From the NCBI RefSeq assembly GCF_025567625.1, contig NZ_JAOQJC010000008.1:142737-206736 (forward strand): DNA of 64,000 bases. The letters are read 5' to 3'. The stretch comes from Paenibacillus sp. J5C2022. Its GTDB lineage: Bacteria; Bacillota; Bacilli; Paenibacillales; Paenibacillaceae. Below the pieces are notes generated by a model. It searched no databases. It worked only from the letters and a program-made list of their open reading frames with translations, and had not been told where the DNA came from. The translations under genes were made by a program, and so were the position numbers. Positions 10,501 through 17,181 of the stretch are shown here, piece after piece (positions within the stretch are counted from its first letter, which is position 1; each line of letters begins with the position of its first letter).

Positions 10501-10514
10501 CTTCTTCCTGTCAT
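7503..10514 (-). CDS. Large extracellular solute-binding protein with N-terminal carbohydrate-binding-like domains
   Basis: 1003 aa from ATG 10514 (GGAGGGGG 4 nt upstream). An Arg-rich start and hydrophobic segment (about 10-28) form a signal or anchor. I see no lipobox cysteine, unlike the second binding protein. Two jelly-roll-like segments (about 90-235 and 255-395) carry CBM6/35-like patterns such as WVEYDLHVEEAGLYEISVEY and VTWEFDIPEEGLYQIGFRAY. A helical linker (about 400-520) leads to a family-1 extracellular binding domain (about 550-900, LNVWMLWGRDYVDELQQLAD, MMPVGIADFNMYMQLLVAAP). It is roughly twice the usual 420-550 aa of such proteins. The fusion suggests it captures a polymer or large oligosaccharide at the wall and hands it to permease pair A; that role is inferred. 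Confidence 0.85.
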   Translation of the reverse strand: MTGRRRRGLVGAIAVAMFAAVLVGASGSSQLAASGEATNADATSSTDDRISQRQQSAGSRQEPYYLERVAQWQEAGVAPGGKELRLDAISFARQSADAEATPGDYEGESDVLLWPAERGWVEYDLHVEEAGLYEISVEYAPFRQQDGGSHQPVIWGVSLNGEYPYREAASIALERAFRDGPVRFDENGNQIRSLIEEAAGWRSKTLTDSRGAYARPLLWHLTKGDNTVRIEALQQPVAIRAIVAAPPAMLPSYSEVRAGYGGAVPARVDESVVMEAEAFSVKNTTSIQTGYNRDPLTTPRSLTSRVFNTVGGVTWAKGGQAVTWEFDIPEEGLYQIGFRAYQGLRKNLTSFRTISIDGQIPFKELSVYPFAYSSGWKGEILSDSEHGSYQFLLGKGKHSITLETTYEPYMPILIDIDRMSEELRQIAWEIRVATGNREDKLRVWNIEQDMPGMTERLARLQVEFEGLSERMVSINNATDNVSQSFKSSAKDLEELLRHPNEIPYGQLMIGMIQEKLEAQRVELMTSPLELDKLFIVPAGTHLPRTKATFFQKLKGSLQSLMYSFSDQNQYSKQREDQLNVWMLWGRDYVDELQQLADEKFTPQYGIKVHVNLIQSSDLLVLGKSAGILPDIALGIPESMPFDMALRNAAFDLSTMPGAQELLNRYHPGALRPYYYAGGYYGLPETTNFKVLFYRKDILDDLGLNVPDTWDDVYAMMPVLHQNEYNFYVDPVDFTYMFFQNGVELYTPDGLSTDLNKPEAFDAFKKWTDLFNVYGMERQVQSFYNQFRRGMMPVGIADFNMYMQLLVAAPEILNAWGIAPVPGTVQQDGALERWTGTTSNSMMLFNDTPEEKRMLAWQFLQWYASEEIQTEYGMNMEQYRGEAFRWNSANVRAFASMPWKKEDLQVILDQWRWIKEIPSVPGGYMSARELVFAWNRSTITDELSGGAGLESPRISLEKGIREIDRELARKLREFGFIDEHGNTLKTLDLPQITEPWKGADIDVE

Positions 10515-10572
10515 CGTTCCCCCTCCTGAGCATGCATACAAGCGCCCTGTTTCCCATCATGCTCGTTCTCAA

Positions 10573-11691
10573 TCAGTCTGTTAACAACATCTCCGTATCT
10601 TTGTGGAAAAACAACGCTTTCGGCATATCCAGAGCAACCGTTACCTTCATGCCATCCTCGAACTGGTATCGCGGGTGCGCGCGCGCCACAAGATGCTGCT
10701 CCATGCCAATCCCCATATGGTAGTAGCGATCCGACCCGATGAACTCGTTAAAGGCAAGCTGGCCGGAAATAACCGAATGCGGGTATGCCTGGAGCACGAT
10801 CTCCTCGAAGCTGATATGCTCGGGACGAATGCCAAGCACGACAGAACGGTCGACCAGCTTGCTTTCTTTTAATTGAGAAGCTTGCTTGTCAGTCAACTGC
10901 AGCGCGAAGCGAGAGCTATGAAATTCCAGCACCCCACCATTCTCATGCAGCTTGCCGGTAATAAAGTTCATCGGCGGATTGCCGATAAAGTTGGCTACGA
11001 ACATGTTGACCGGCCGGTTATAGACGACCTCCGGGGTATCAACCTGCTGAATGACACCCCGGTTCATGACCACAACCCGATCTCCCATCGTCATCGCTTC
11101 AACCTGATCGTGGGTGACATAAATCGTCGTCACCCCGATTTTTTTATGCAAGGCAATAATTTCCGTTCGCATTTGCAGACGAAGTCTCGCATCGAGATTG
11201 GACAACGGCTCATCCATCAAAAACGCTTGAGGCGTTCGGACAATTGCCCGGCCGAGGGCAACGCGCTGCCGCTGTCCGCCGGATATTTCCTGCGGCTTGC
11301 GATGGAGGAGAGCTTCGATTTCCAGCACGCGGGCCGCATGCTTCACGGCCAGCTCAATCTCATGCTTGGGTAGCTTGCGCAGCCGCAATCCAAACGCGAT
11401 ATTTTCAAAGACAGTCATATTCGGATACAGCGCATAGTTTTGAAAAACCATCGAAATATCCCGGTCTTTCGGCGGATAATCGTTGACGATCGTGTCGCCT
11501 ATGTAGATTTCCCCCTGGGATATATCCTCCAGACCGGCCAGCATGCGCAGCGTCGTTGATTTCCCGCAGCCGGAGGGACCTACGAAGACGAGAAACTCGC
11601 TGTCCTCTACGGATAAACAAAAATCGTTAACGGCTGTCTCCTTGTATTTTCCGTATCGTTTATAAACATGATTGAACAATATTCTGGCCAA
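10573..11691 (-). CDS. Sugar ABC transporter ATPase (MsmX/UgpC/MalK-like)
   Basis: 372 aa, usual length for MalK-type ATPases. It has Walker A GPSGCGKST (about 39-47), the Q-loop region (DRDISMVFQNYALYPNMTV), signature SGGQRQRVALGRA, Walker B AFLMDEP and switch His in THDQ. The C-terminus (about 240-372) is the TOBE/OB regulatory region. The start is TTG 11691 with GGAGGG 6 nt upstream. It is the only ATPase in a cluster with two permease pairs and two binding proteins, so it may energise both importers, as MsmX does in Bacillus. It lies 25 bp after the lipoprotein binding-protein gene. Confidence 0.93.
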   Translation of the reverse strand: MARILFNHVYKRYGKYKETAVNDFCLSVEDSEFLVFVGPSGCGKSTTLRMLAGLEDISQGEIYIGDTIVNDYPPKDRDISMVFQNYALYPNMTVFENIAFGLRLRKLPKHEIELAVKHAARVLEIEALLHRKPQEISGGQRQRVALGRAIVRTPQAFLMDEPLSNLDARLRLQMRTEIIALHKKIGVTTIYVTHDQVEAMTMGDRVVVMNRGVIQQVDTPEVVYNRPVNMFVANFIGNPPMNFITGKLHENGGVLEFHSSRFALQLTDKQASQLKESKLVDRSVVLGIRPEHISFEEIVLQAYPHSVISGQLAFNEFIGSDRYYHMGIGMEQHLVARAHPRYQFEDGMKVTVALDMPKALFFHKDTEMLLTD

Positions 11692-11716
11692 CAGGTTCCC
11701 TCCCTAGGCGGTGTCA

Positions 11717-13072
11717 CTATTGCTTATATTTGTCCATCGCGTCCTTCACCTTGCCGGCAGCTTCTTCCTCCCACTCCCGCAGAAACTTTACGACATCCAT
11801 ATCGGACATCATAAACTTCTCAAGCGCTTGCGGCATTCCGATATACGCATCCCACGGGCTTTTGCGCGGCTGATACGACGGACGCTCCACTTCGAAGATC
11901 GCCTCCATGTTTTTCCCCTGATAGCCCGGAACATCGGCTGCCCATTGCTTGACGATCTCCATGTCGGATACGGAAGGATACGCGTGCGCCGGACGAATCA
12001 TCCGGATCTGGTTTTCCTCCGAATAATATTCGGCCAGCACTTGGAAGGCCGCATCGTGCTGCTCGCTGTACTTGTTGATTGTTATCGCCGTCGTAGAGGC
12101 GACCGGGCTTAAGTTGGGCTGCTCCGGCCATACGGGCATCGGCAAAATATCGATGCTGTTTTTGAACGATTCGTTTTCCTTCCAGTCGCTTTTCATGAAT
12201 GCGTTCCAGCGAATCGTCATCGCCCCGCTCCCGGCCATGAACATATCCGTTCCGTACGCTTCCTTGATGCCGGGAATGCTGTAATATCGTTTCAGCAGTT
12301 CAAAATACTTCGTGAACGCCGGGTCCTTCGTCAAGCGCAGCTCCCCGGTGTCGGGATCCGTCGCGTTGGCCGGGAACTCATCCAGAGGAGCATAGGGCCC
12401 TGAGGTGAACTCGAAGCCGACATACGTCTTTCCGCCGCGAGTCGCCGTCATTCGCTGAGCTATATCCAGCATCTCATCCCATGTCATCGGCTTTTTCGGA
12501 TCCGGATACGGCACGCCGAACAGGTCGAAAATGTCTTTGTTATAGAAGAATGTCGCAAATCCTCCGCCATCCGGAAGACCGACCAGTCTATTTTTCGTAT
12601 CGATGGAACGGACGTAAGCCAACTGGAACGGATTAATGCGGGCTAAATCGAAGCCGTGCTTCGCCATCAGGTCATCAATCGGCATGAGCGTATCCAGTTC
12701 CTCCAGCGGCTGCAGCCCGTGATTGGCAAAGATGATATCCGGCACCGTCTTGGCCGCAAACAGCTCCTGCAAGTTTTCTTTCGTCCCTTGCGCCTGGATC
12801 ATGTTAATCGTAATGCTGTCCTTCAGCTTCTCGGCAATTCCGCCGAAACGCGCTTCATATTCCGGTTCGCCCCACGGCCAGGCGATTGTAATCGTGACCG
12901 GCTCCTGCGGAGTAATCGGCTCCGGTGTGCTCGGAGTCGCAGTGCCCGTATTCACAGCCGGCTTCTCGTCAGCTGGCTCGTTCGTTGGTTCATTGGATGA
13001 ACAAGCCGCTAAGGCCAAGATGGACAAAATCAACGCCAACAACATGACAAACCGATTTCTTTTGACCCACAT
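11717..13072 (-). CDS. Extracellular solute-binding lipoprotein, family 1 (sugar)
   Basis: 451 aa from ATG 13072 (GGGAGG 8 nt upstream; the open frame extends further without a ribosome site). A basic N-terminus and hydrophobic core end in the lipobox LALAAC, giving lipid-modified Cys24 and surface anchoring. A Ser/Thr/Pro/Glu-rich linker precedes a two-lobed binding fold (EPEYEARFGGIAEKLKDSIT, PDIIFANHGLQPLEELDTLM, PMTWDEMLDIAQRM). It is the first gene of the transport operon. A cre-like site (13112-13126) and an array of four 11-bp-spaced hexamers (13152-13190) lie upstream, pointing to both catabolite control and two-component control. Confidence 0.92.
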   Translation of the reverse strand: MWVKRNRFVMLLALILSILALAACSSNEPTNEPADEKPAVNTGTATPSTPEPITPQEPVTITIAWPWGEPEYEARFGGIAEKLKDSITINMIQAQGTKENLQELFAAKTVPDIIFANHGLQPLEELDTLMPIDDLMAKHGFDLARINPFQLAYVRSIDTKNRLVGLPDGGGFATFFYNKDIFDLFGVPYPDPKKPMTWDEMLDIAQRMTATRGGKTYVGFEFTSGPYAPLDEFPANATDPDTGELRLTKDPAFTKYFELLKRYYSIPGIKEAYGTDMFMAGSGAMTIRWNAFMKSDWKENESFKNSIDILPMPVWPEQPNLSPVASTTAITINKYSEQHDAAFQVLAEYYSEENQIRMIRPAHAYPSVSDMEIVKQWAADVPGYQGKNMEAIFEVERPSYQPRKSPWDAYIGMPQALEKFMMSDMDVVKFLREWEEEAAGKVKDAMDKYKQ

Positions 13073-13111
13073 TTCAAAGTCCTCCCTTTTCTTGAATCGT
13101 TCTATACATTT

Positions 13112-13126
13112 AGTAAGCGCTACCAA
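13112..13126 (-). promoter_or_regulatory. cre-like / LacI-type operator
   Basis: Reverse strand TGGTAGCGCTTACTA, close to the CcpA cre consensus (TG-N-A-N-CG-N4-CA) and centred on the palindrome AGCGCT, 40-54 bp upstream of the binding-protein start. The sugar-import context supports catabolite repression or a local LacI regulator. One half deviates from consensus, so this is a candidate site. Confidence 0.45.
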
Positions 13127-13151
13127 ACTACTTTCATCGTACTAGAAATGC

Positions 13152-13190
13152 TGTAAAGATAGTGTAAACAGGTCGTAAATATGATGTAAG
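13152..13190 (-). promoter_or_regulatory. Four-hexamer response-regulator box (11-bp spacing), site 1
   Basis: Plus-strand hexamers TGTAAA, TGTAAA, CGTAAA, TGTAAG begin at 13152, 13163, 13174 and 13185, exactly 11 bp apart. On the coding (minus) strand they read TTTACA-N5 repeats, the layout bound by PhoP/WalR-type OmpR-family regulators. The array lies 80-118 bp upstream of the binding-protein gene, and a second array lies upstream of the oxidoreductase. The likely ligand is the OmpR-type regulator encoded at 16174-16884. Confidence 0.72.
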
Positions 13191-13232
13191 CGCACATCGC
13201 CCACTCGATGTTGAACCTGACCCATTCGGAGC

Positions 13233-13339
13233 TCAGTCCATGTTCTTCAAGGTATCCATCAACGGCAGCTTCGCTTCGCGGATTCCCTGGACGATCAGCT
13301 TGGCCATCTCATTGGCTCCGAATTCTACAGACACCTTGT
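13233..13339 (-). pseudogene. Short coding remnant after the oxidoreductase
   Basis: In a frame different from the oxidoreductase, the reverse strand reads NKVSVEFGANEMAKLIVQGI, then REAKLPLMDTLKNMD and a stop at 13233-13235. The segment has protein-like composition and runs up to the oxidoreductase stop without a convincing start or ribosome site. It is either the tail of a deleted gene or the original C-terminus of the oxidoreductase displaced by a frameshift. I do not recognise the family. Confidence 0.4.
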
Positions 13340-14650
13340 TCAGGCTAACAGGCTTTCGATTGCAATCCATCTTCCTTGCTCCATTGCCAGATCCGCGCCG
13401 AATCCGACCAGATGCCCATGGATCGAGTCTTCCAGCGATGTGGTCGACAAGGAGGGCGCTTCGCCCCTGTGATAGCTGATGAAATCTTCTATAAGCCGTA
13501 AATCGCCGCCGCCATGCATGTCCATGGATACGTTCAACTGCACCTGCTCTTCCGAATATTCATGTCCGGGCCGCGGATCGGGTCGGCGCACTGTAAAGAA
13601 GCCATCTTCCATGACGCCGCTAATTTCACCTTTTGTGCCGATAATATGAATCGTCCGGCATGGCCTTGCCGTATTGCCAATCAGATTATGCGTCGCCGTC
13701 GAACCGTCGGCAAATTCGATCACCACCGACTGATGATCGACCGCATCGTTATCGCATTTCCACACACAACGTCCATACGGATTGTCCGTACGAAGCGATT
13801 CCAGCTTCTGCTCCACCGTAAGCGATGGGCCGAGATGCTCAATCGATCTCCATACATAGACGCCCCACATGTTTTGCTCCACATAATGCTTTTTCGCTGA
13901 ATAGACGCAATCCGCCTCGATGCGGCAATCCGTCACACAGCGCGTTCCGGAGCCGATCGGCGCTTTGTCGCTGCGAAAAAAACCAATGCCTCCGCTACTC
14001 GTGACCCGTACCGGAGGCACGCCGCTTTTCAGCCATGTAATCAAATCCATGTCATGACAGCATTTCGCCATCAGCATCGAGGAGCCGCATGCTTCCTTGT
14101 TGCTCCACTTTCCGCGAACGAAAGCAGCAGACATATGATGATAGCTCACATGCTCCCCGGTCTGAATATTGAGAATATCGCCAACCTCTCCTTCTGCAAT
14201 TCGTTTGCGAATTTCCGCATAGAATGGCGCATACCGCAGCACGTGGCAAATCATCACTTTACGGCTATGAGCTCGGGCTGCTGACAATAGTTCCATTACC
14301 TCCTCCTTCGATATCCCGATTGGCTTTTCCAACAGCACATCGTAGCCGGCAGCAAGCAGCGGAATGCTTGTTTGCACATGAAACTCATCCATCGTGCCGT
14401 TGATCGCCACTTCGGCTATATCTCCCGCTGCCAACAAATCGTCCAGATCCACAAAACACCGTTCAGGCGGCACGCGATGCAGCTCCGACAAGCGGGCTCG
14501 GCGATGCTCATCCGGATCGACAACAGCGACAATCTGCAGCCGATCGGGATGCGACAACGCATAGGAGGCGTACGTCACGCTTCGATTGCCCGCCCCGACA
14601 ATAACCGCTCTCAAAGGCTGACGCATTTCCAATTCGTTCATATCTTTCAC
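13340..14650 (-). CDS. Gfo/Idh/MocA-family oxidoreductase
   Basis: 436 aa from GTG 14650, chosen because GGAAGGGG lies 5 nt upstream; ATG 14641 is too far from it. The N-terminal Rossmann fold has LRAVIVGAGNRSVTYASYAL and the later conserved EKPIG (YDVLLEKPIGISKEEVMELL). The C-terminal alpha/beta substrate domain includes the HDMDLITWL segment. Members oxidise or epimerise sugars with NAD(P). It probably acts on the imported sugar. It stands alone between the two-component genes and the transport operon, with its own 11-bp-spaced regulator array at 14706-14744. Confidence 0.9.
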   Translation of the reverse strand: MKDMNELEMRQPLRAVIVGAGNRSVTYASYALSHPDRLQIVAVVDPDEHRRARLSELHRVPPERCFVDLDDLLAAGDIAEVAINGTMDEFHVQTSIPLLAAGYDVLLEKPIGISKEEVMELLSAARAHSRKVMICHVLRYAPFYAEIRKRIAEGEVGDILNIQTGEHVSYHHMSAAFVRGKWSNKEACGSSMLMAKCCHDMDLITWLKSGVPPVRVTSSGGIGFFRSDKAPIGSGTRCVTDCRIEADCVYSAKKHYVEQNMWGVYVWRSIEHLGPSLTVEQKLESLRTDNPYGRCVWKCDNDAVDHQSVVIEFADGSTATHNLIGNTARPCRTIHIIGTKGEISGVMEDGFFTVRRPDPRPGHEYSEEQVQLNVSMDMHGGGDLRLIEDFISYHRGEAPSLSTTSLEDSIHGHLVGFGADLAMEQGRWIAIESLLA

Positions 14651-14705
14651 CTGGTCCCCTTCCAAAATATCGTTATTCACTCTAGCCCCATCTTACCGAA
14701 TCTGT

Positions 14706-14744
14706 TGTAAACAGAGTGTAAATGTGCGGTAAATATGAAGTAAA
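14706..14744 (-). promoter_or_regulatory. Four-hexamer response-regulator box (11-bp spacing), site 2
   Basis: Plus-strand TGTAAA, TGTAAA, GGTAAA, AGTAAA start at 14706, 14717, 14728 and 14739, again exactly 11 bp apart. The array is 56-94 bp upstream of the oxidoreductase GTG and adjacent to the 3' end of the histidine-kinase gene. It has the same layout as the array upstream of the binding-protein operon, so both should belong to one regulon. Confidence 0.72.
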
Positions 14745-14748
14745 CGCC

Positions 14749-14778
14749 AAAGAAGGGGCCATGCGAGCTGGCTCCCCT
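14749..14778 (-). terminator. Probable terminator after the histidine kinase
   Basis: Reverse strand: a GGGGAGCC / GGCCCC stem with a short loop, followed by TTCTTT, directly after the kinase stop. The stem is modest. It would separate the regulatory genes from the oxidoreductase promoter. Confidence 0.5.
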
Positions 14779-14785
14779 CGTCGAC

Positions 14786-16177
14786 TTATCCCGATTGCCG
14801 TTCCCCCTCTTCCAGTAACTCGGTTTTCACCGGTAGACGAATCGTAAAGGTCGAGCCTTTTCCTGACTCGCTTTCTACAGTAATCACGCCGTCATGCGCC
14901 TCAACTAGCGCCTTGGCTATGCTTAAGCCAACCCCAAGTCCACCATTGTCCCGGGATCGAGACTTGTCCGTCCGATAAAAGCGGTTGAATACAAACGGAA
15001 TATCCTCCTTCGCAATCCCGATGCCGCTGTCTGTGCAATAAATAATCGTTTCGTTCTCTTCCGAGTATAAGCCGAGTTCGATTTCTCCCCCGGGGGCTGT
15101 ATACTTGATCGCATTTGAAATGACATTAAAAAGCACCTGAATGATCCGGTCCTGGTCGACATTCGCAAAGCAGGGCACAAACGGGTAATTCAGCTTGCAA
15201 GTAATCTCCTTTTCCTTCACGAGAACCGCAATGCTTTCCTGAATCGACTTGATCACCTCAATGAGATCGACCCGTTCGACATTCATTTTGAAGCGCGCGC
15301 CGTCCGCCTCGCTCAGCTTGCCTACATCCGCGACAAGACGCGAAAGGCGGTCGATATCGGCAAAAATACGCTGCAGATGAGGCTCGGTCAACGGATAGAT
15401 ACCGTCGATCATCGCCTCCAGTCGGGACAACACAGTAGTAAGCGGTGTCCGCAGCTCGTGAGACACATCCTGCAGCATTTGCCTCCTCCATTGCTCCTGA
15501 AGATTAAATTCCGCAAGCAAAGTATTAAAAGCATGTGAAATCCTCGCCATCTCAGCGGTTCCCTTCTCAGGAAGCGTCGTTTCCCACTGTTCACTTGCCA
15601 TTCTCTCGGCCATTTCACTGCAATCCCGGAGCGGGCGGGCCAGTCTCCTGGACAAGCCGTAGCTGACAACAAAAAGCAGGGCCAACAGTACATACAACCC
15701 TGCTGTCCACCTCTTCTTCAGCTTATTTTCCATCTCGGTCAAATCGGGGAAAAAATGATTGTCGTCCAACTCATAGGAAACATGTAAATAGCCGATGAGC
15801 TTCCCGTCCACAATATACGGAATTTCGAAGCGGGCTGGGCTATATTCAGCCGAAGACACGCCTCTATTCTCCGAGTCATACCAGACCTCCGTTCGATTAT
15901 CCGCCGTAAACCGCAGCGAAGCCGAATACAGCTTCGATACGTTATCGAGCCAGATCGCTTCCTCGGATGTAAAGGGACCTTGCGTAATTTGTGTCCGCAT
16001 CATATAAGCCATTTTCTGGCTTTGATCCTCTAAAAGTTTGATTTTGTATTCGGGTGCTATTCGTTCCCACTCCGTATTCAGAAGCCAATAAATAACAAGC
16101 AGCAGTACCGCTAAGACGCCAAATAGAGTACTGAACAGAAGCGTCTGCGTCTTCATCCGAAAGCGATTGGCCATCAA
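14786..16177 (-). CDS. Sensor histidine kinase, HAMP/HisKA/HATPase
   Basis: 463 aa. Two membrane helices (about 12-33 and 158-178) flank an extracytoplasmic sensor of about 120 residues. A HAMP segment (about 178-230), phosphoacceptor His240 in DVSHELRTPL and a HATPase domain follow (N box NVISNAIKYTAPG, G1 DSGIGI, G2 GLGVGLSIAK). All catalytic boxes are intact. The start overlaps the stop of the response-regulator gene by 4 bp (ATGA), so they are coupled partners. The ligand is unknown; genomic context suggests wall or sugar signals controlling the adjacent transport genes. Confidence 0.92.
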   Translation of the reverse strand: MMANRFRMKTQTLLFSTLFGVLAVLLLVIYWLLNTEWERIAPEYKIKLLEDQSQKMAYMMRTQITQGPFTSEEAIWLDNVSKLYSASLRFTADNRTEVWYDSENRGVSSAEYSPARFEIPYIVDGKLIGYLHVSYELDDNHFFPDLTEMENKLKKRWTAGLYVLLALLFVVSYGLSRRLARPLRDCSEMAERMASEQWETTLPEKGTAEMARISHAFNTLLAEFNLQEQWRRQMLQDVSHELRTPLTTVLSRLEAMIDGIYPLTEPHLQRIFADIDRLSRLVADVGKLSEADGARFKMNVERVDLIEVIKSIQESIAVLVKEKEITCKLNYPFVPCFANVDQDRIIQVLFNVISNAIKYTAPGGEIELGLYSEENETIIYCTDSGIGIAKEDIPFVFNRFYRTDKSRSRDNGGLGVGLSIAKALVEAHDGVITVESESGKGSTFTIRLPVKTELLEEGERQSG

Positions 16178-16884
16178 TTGTCCTCGTCTTTCTGAAAGCC
16201 GAAACGGTACCCCTCTCCTACCTTGGTCACGATATAGGTTGGATTTCGGGGATCCTCCTCAATTTTTTTGCGAATATTTTTGATATGCATATCCAATGTC
16301 CGTCCATCCCCTAAAAACCGATAGCCTAGTACCTCATAGGCAAGATCGCTTCTTTTAAATGTTTTGCCCGGTCTCTTGATGAGAAAACTCAACAGCTTGA
16401 ATTCCGTAAACGTCAAGTTCGCCGGTCTTTTATCGACGAATACTTCTTTCGCTTCAAAATTCACGATCATTTTCCTTTTGTTGAACGTAATCGTTGCATC
16501 GTTTTCATTGGTCAGCATATTCATTCGACGCTGAATGGCATAAATACGGGCGATAAGCTCCTTCATCCGGAATGGCTTCGTTATATAATCATCGGCACCC
16601 AAGTTTAAACCGGCCACCATATCGGATTCGTTCACTTTGGATGTCAACATAATAATCGGCACATTCGACCGTTCCCGTAGAGCCCGGCATACTTCCTCTC
16701 CGGACAACCCCGGGAGCATCAAGTCCAGAATCACAAGATCAAACTTCTGCTCTACGGCTAGTTGAACCGCTTCCTTGCCGTCCCTGCATGAAACCACGCT
16801 CCACCCTTCATTAACAAAGTAAGATTTCAACACATCGCTGATTTCGCTCTCATCTTCCACAATCATGATGTTCAACTTCATCAC
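16174..16884 (-). CDS. OmpR/PhoB-family response regulator
   Basis: 236 aa counted from GTG 16884; ATG 16881 is equally possible. The receiver domain has acidic residues near position 10 (VED), phospho-acceptor Asp54 (LVILDLMLPG), the MLTSK switch and KPF. A winged-helix DNA-binding domain follows (about 140-232, RPANLTFTEFKLLSFLIKRP; DMHIKNIRKKIEEDPRNPTY). It is co-transcribed with the kinase downstream. The two four-hexamer arrays (13152, 14706) and the inverted TTACA-N5-TGTAA at 16977 fit binding by a PhoP/WalR-type regulator, including autoregulation. Confidence 0.93.
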   Translation of the reverse strand: MMKLNIMIVEDESEISDVLKSYFVNEGWSVVSCRDGKEAVQLAVEQKFDLVILDLMLPGLSGEEVCRALRERSNVPIIMLTSKVNESDMVAGLNLGADDYITKPFRMKELIARIYAIQRRMNMLTNENDATITFNKRKMIVNFEAKEVFVDKRPANLTFTEFKLLSFLIKRPGKTFKRSDLAYEVLGYRFLGDGRTLDMHIKNIRKKIEEDPRNPTYIVTKVGEGYRFGFQKDEDN

Positions 16885-16976
16885 TCCGTTCGTAGATTGT
16901 TCTGACCGTCATCTTGCATTCCCCGAAGTCTCGGAATCATGCAATGAAACGATCAAGCCATCCGGCTGCAGCATTT

Positions 16977-16995
16977 GCTTACACCACCTGTAAGC
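16977..16995. promoter_or_regulatory. Inverted repeat GCTTACA-N5-TGTAAGC
   Basis: Perfect 7-bp arms with a 5-bp spacer, about 95 bp upstream of the response-regulator start. The half-site TGTAAG/C matches the hexamers of the two 11-bp arrays, but here it is inverted. Candidate autoregulatory site. No other gene is seen in 16885-17130. Confidence 0.45.
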
Positions 16996-17130
16996 GCTAT
17001 CATATCCGGAGTGACCCTAACATAAATAACACCATCCAACGATTTCGACAGCATATGAGGACACTCCTGTTAAATGCTTATGTATTCGACAAAATGCAGA
17101 AAAATCCTGTTAGTTCATGAAGTCGTCGTA

Positions 17131-17163
17131 GAAAAAGAAGCGAGGCGTATCGCTTCGCTTCTT
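17131..17163 (-). terminator. Rho-independent terminator after the LuxR-type ATPase regulator
   Basis: Reverse-strand stem AAGAAGCGA / TCGCTTCTT with an 11-nt loop, followed by TTTTTC, 19 bp downstream of the stop at 17182. Confidence 0.75.
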
Positions 17164-17181
17164 CCTATTCTTCTACAAGAT

